This document shows, piece after piece, positions 7,833 through 10,029 of a stretch of 10,029 nt of DNA. Both the position numbers and the translations under genes were made by a program. The stretch comes from Jimgerdemannia flammicorona. Its lineage: Eukaryota; Mucoromycota; Endogonomycetes; Endogonales; Endogonaceae. The stretch spans positions 1 through 10,029 of the forward strand of contig RBNI01007719.1 of NCBI GenBank assembly GCA_003990745.1, in the 5' to 3' direction. The stretch's first letter is position 1; each line of letters starts with the position of its first letter. A model generated the notes under the pieces. The model was not told the DNA's origin. It made no database searches and saw only the letters and a program-made list of their open reading frames with translations.

Positions 7833-8678
7833 AGAAAAGACAAGACAAGAATACCTGCTATCCACTACCAAACTGCCCACTATAGCCAGCCCCTCCCAAG
7901 CCAGGTTGACTGCCTCTTTGGATACATCCAGGTCGCTATCCAAGAAAGGAACCACTGCTCTGAGGCCCTTAACCTCTCCAGCCTAGATCTAGGATAATAT
8001 GTTCTTGACTACTGTAAACTCATCGAAAGGGCCTACCTTGCTACTAGCTGTCTAGAGATCTGGCATAAATACAAAATCAGCCACCAGCTTCTACAACATA
8101 CAAATGGCCTACCTACTGACCAGGTCTCAGACTGGACCCACCTGGACAGACATGAGCAAAGACTTGCTAAGAAGGTCCATCAAATCATGTACCATACACT
8201 CTTTGTAATCCCCAATCTCAACTATATACAATTGAAGGATTTCCAGAACCTCTCTTTTCCTGAGATTGATAAGCTAGAGATCATGGTAGCCCAGGAAGCC
8301 AACTCCTGGATTGCCCTCAAGTCTACTAACATTGAGCCCCACTGGAGCCTACTTCTGAATGATAACCCAGACCAATGGCTTTAAGGCCTCTCTGACCTTT
8401 TTAAAGGACTACCTATTCAAATAGATATCTCCAGGGATATAAACTAAGAACTCTACTTGGATGGTCTCAACTGCATCAGATGGAGAACCTCTATACCAGT
8501 ATCCATCCCAATACAAGAACCATTTACAGATCTCATTAACTTCTCTATTCTGGACAGTAAGCCATCAGCAACCATCTCCCCTACCACTGAAGAAGATGGT
8601 AACAATACTGAGGAAGACTCTCCACCTTTCTCTCCCCTAGTTCTCAATTTCCAAATTAATGAGGATATTGATTTCTAA
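7833..8678 (+). pseudogene. Unrecognised broken ORF 3' of pol
   Basis: About 282 codons in one frame are interrupted only by three TAA stops (7995, 8382, 8445), all explicable as CAA to TAA, and end at TAA 8676-8678. The start is the first codon after a stop; no ATG stands at the beginning. The inferred protein is mixed alpha-like in its first two thirds, with Leu, His and Gln-rich stretches such as HEQRLAKKVHQIMYHTLFV (about 8151-8207) and EIDKLEIMVAQEANSW (about 8262). It ends in an acidic Glu/Asp/Ser/Pro-rich tail (about 8565-8675). I do not recognise the family and see no zinc, membrane or catalytic motif. CpG depletion is shared with the element, so it may be an extra ORF of the element, part of a nested second element, or a captured gene piece. 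Confidence 0.6.
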
Positions 8679-8778
8679 GGAGAAAAGGATGTAATAGAAC
8701 AAACAAACAGATGAGACATAATGAGCAATCACATGACCTGATAATAATTTTATCATATGATCAAGTATGATATATAAA
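8677..8778 (+). promoter_or_regulatory. Polypurine tract candidate 2 and TATA box
   Basis: AAGGAGAAAAGGA (8677-8689) overlaps the stop of the preceding ORF and is directly followed by TGTAATAG, which fits the TG start of an LTR. TATATAAA follows at 8771-8778, a U3-like arrangement. After about 8790 the sequence turns G/T-rich and loses this character, so any LTR here would be truncated or very divergent. No match to the 5' candidate was found by eye. Confidence 0.35.
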
Positions 8779-8790
8779 TGATGCTGACTG

Positions 8791-8960
8791 GGTGGTGGGT
8801 TGGTTGGGGTCTCTAGGGTGAGTGACATCACCATCTGGTGGAAGAGATCTATGAACAGAGTGATGGACAGGTAGAGATGGTGTCCTTTCTCCACTACCTT
8901 ACCGGTCACAAGGTTTGGTAGGCAACCTTCTGAGTCTCCTTTCCCCTATTATTACCCCCT
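8791..8960. other. Transition from element to flank
   Basis: The base composition shifts from A/C-rich to G/T-rich here, and the first CpG after the depleted zone appears near 8903 (ACCGGT). No coding frame or RNA gene is visible. I take this as the right boundary zone of the inactivated repeat. Confidence 0.4.
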
Positions 8961-9515
8961 CTACCTCAGGTTGGTTTGCTGTGTCTGCATGGGCATAGTG
9001 GGAGGAGGGCAATGGTGATGAGTTGCCCTTTTATCGGTGTCAGATCGGTGCTTCCTCCACTTTTTCGCAGATTCCAGTGCCTTCAGCTGCATCTGGGGTG
9101 TACCCATTTTGGTGCGGTGCCTTCTTCCTTTTGCCATCACCAACAAGGTGTTGTCTTGGTGTGTCTCGGGCTACATAGAGAGTCGGCTGACCTTGGGCGT
9201 CAAGTGCTCAGTGTAGGTTACCTGCAGGTCCTTGGTGCCTGTGGTGGGGCCCTCTGGCTTTGGCGAGCTTCCCAGCGAGTGCAGTTCTGGTGTAGGTGAC
9301 TGCTTTTCGGGTGTTGTCAGGATGGAAAGGGAGATGGCCATCACAGATAGGAGGAAGGGCGATAATGGTGACCAGTAGGGTGCCAGGCTGGGGGCAGTTG
9401 TCGGGGCTGGGGCGGGTGCTGCTTCAGTGGGGCCTTTTGATTGGTGCGGTGTGGTTAGGTGGTAGGTGTCACTCTCGGCTTCTTTGGGCAATTCATGGGG
9501 TTGGGCCCTGGTCAT
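8961..9515 (-). other. Weak minus-strand open frame, one stop
   Basis: On the minus strand a frame opens at an ATG at 9515, just after a stop. It runs to a TAG at 9171-9173 and continues in the same frame to 8961, about 185 codons with one stop. The first part is Pro/Ala/Thr/Ser-rich with a short hydrophobic stretch (about 9320-9375). The second part is strongly basic, with RRHRTK and KKWRKHRS. No domain is recognised. The DNA is C-rich on this strand, so proline-rich open frames are expected by chance, and a real exon or decayed gene is only a possibility. Confidence 0.25.
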
Positions 9516-9990
9516 CTGGGGGGGTCAGGGGGCCCAAGGCTACCCATTTCAGGCATCTTGGCTGCACTTAACTGGAACCAGGAGCTAATATGGCAATGCG
9601 ATCAAGGCCCGCAGGCTTGAGTAGTGGGGTATTGGGGGTCTCCTCCCGCCTCACATGTAAGTCCTCTACTCATCTCGACTGGGAGAACCAGGCCCTACCC
9701 ACCGTATTGTACTTTGATGAGGGTTTTTTCTTTGCCTGTCATTCTCTTTGGGGTGGCAGGGGCTATTCTATTTGGCTCAGGCATAGCCTTGTACATACGT
9801 TGGGTTCTTGGGCATGTGCTTTCAGTCATTGGCGTATGGCTGGGTTTCCCCTGGTAGTAGGGAGAGCATGGTGCACAGAATGAGGTGCGGGTTACTTTGC
9901 CCTGCTGTGCCTGGCATGGTCGAGCTGCTGGACAATAGCTAGCCTAGGTTAATGGGGGGGCAGTGCTTGATGGGTGGTGGGGGAGGGTTT
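9516..9990 (+). other. G/T-rich flank, hydrophobic open frame 9624-9857
   Basis: A plus-strand frame opens right after a stop at 9618 and reads to TAG at 9855-9857. Its first in-frame ATG is at about 9717, so only about 45 codons have a normal start. From there it encodes two hydrophobic stretches resembling membrane helices, including LPVILFGVAGAILFGSGIAL. No family is recognised, and G/T-rich DNA yields Val/Gly/Leu/Phe-rich frames by composition. No other gene or RNA is visible in this stretch. Confidence 0.2.
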
Positions 9991-9995
9991 TGGCC

Positions 9996-10023
9996 TATAT
10001 AGTCTAGGTTCCCTTCCAATAAA
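9996..10023 (+). promoter_or_regulatory. TATA and AATAAA pair at window edge
   Basis: TATATA at 9996-10001 is followed by AATAAA at 10018-10023, about the same close spacing as the pair at 690-722. This could be the LTR core of another element continuing past the window, or a chance pair. The window ends six bases later, so it cannot be judged. Confidence 0.25.
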
Positions 10024-10029
10024 AATCCA

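Larger units (their letters stand above)
600..8790 (+). mobile_element. Decayed Ty3/gypsy chromovirus with embedded dUTPase
   Basis: Remnants of gag, zinc knuckle, dUTPase, aspartic protease, reverse transcriptase, RNase H, integrase and chromodomain occur in that order on the + strand. Protease-RT-RNase H-integrase is the Ty3/gypsy order, and the C-terminal chromodomain places it with the chromoviruses. The frame from the knuckle to the chromodomain is continuous but has 26 internal stops (13 TGA, 7 TAA, 6 TAG). The knuckle shares this frame with pol, so the parent probably encoded a single Gag-Pol polyprotein as Tf1-type elements do, with one later indel near 2880-2915. CpG is almost absent from about 600 to 8880, which I use as the rough extent. 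I could not match a 5' LTR to a 3' LTR, and I found no target-site duplication, so both ends are approximate. The element cannot be autonomous. Confidence 0.93.

Overview
The window looks like a piece of a filamentous fungal genome. It holds one large, heavily decayed Ty3/gypsy LTR retrotransposon of the chromovirus type (gag-pol ending in a chromodomain), set between two GC-richer flanks with no recognisable gene. All coding remnants of the element lie on the + strand. The fungal assignment rests on the Tf1-like chromovirus layout and on the mutation pattern. I cannot name a genus.

Layout. 1-597: C-rich flank with Pro/Ser-rich open frames and normal CpG content. About 600-8880: a zone almost without CpG (about nine CpGs counted by eye, against about 17 in the first 600 bases). 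Inside it lie a promoter/LTR-like patch (690-722), a leader, gag (1228-about 2900, codon starts at 1 mod 3), a nucleocapsid zinc knuckle (2952-2993), a dUTPase-like domain (3108-3503), a Cys-rich linker (3573-3644), aspartic protease (3822-4190), reverse transcriptase (4320-5175), RNase H (5187-5680), integrase (5880-6760) and chromodomain (6990-7184). From the knuckle to 7184 everything stays in one frame (codon starts divisible by 3), with 26 stop codons and no frameshift that I can find. Next come an untranslated stretch with a hairpin and a purine tract (7185-7832), an unrecognised broken ORF of about 280 codons (7833-8678), and a second purine tract with a TATA box (8677-8778). 8880-10029: G/T-rich, CpG-containing flank with weak open frames on both strands and a TATA/AATAAA pair at the very edge.

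The most notable point is a trimeric-type dUTPase domain inside the polyprotein, between nucleocapsid and protease. All five motifs are present in order, though damaged. Betaretroviruses carry dUTPase in the same relative position. In the live ancestor it would have hydrolysed dUTP and limited uracil in the retroelement cDNA, while protease, RT/RNase H and integrase matured, copied and inserted the element and the chromodomain steered integration to chromatin.

The decay is distinctive. CpG is nearly gone, Arg CGN codons have become stop, Trp, Cys, His, Gln or Tyr codons, and zinc ligands and catalytic residues are changed by C-to-T or G-to-A steps (His to Tyr, Cys to Tyr, Asp to Asn, Glu to Lys, Gly to Ser). 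This fits methylation-linked or RIP-like inactivation of a repeat. No gene in the window appears intact.
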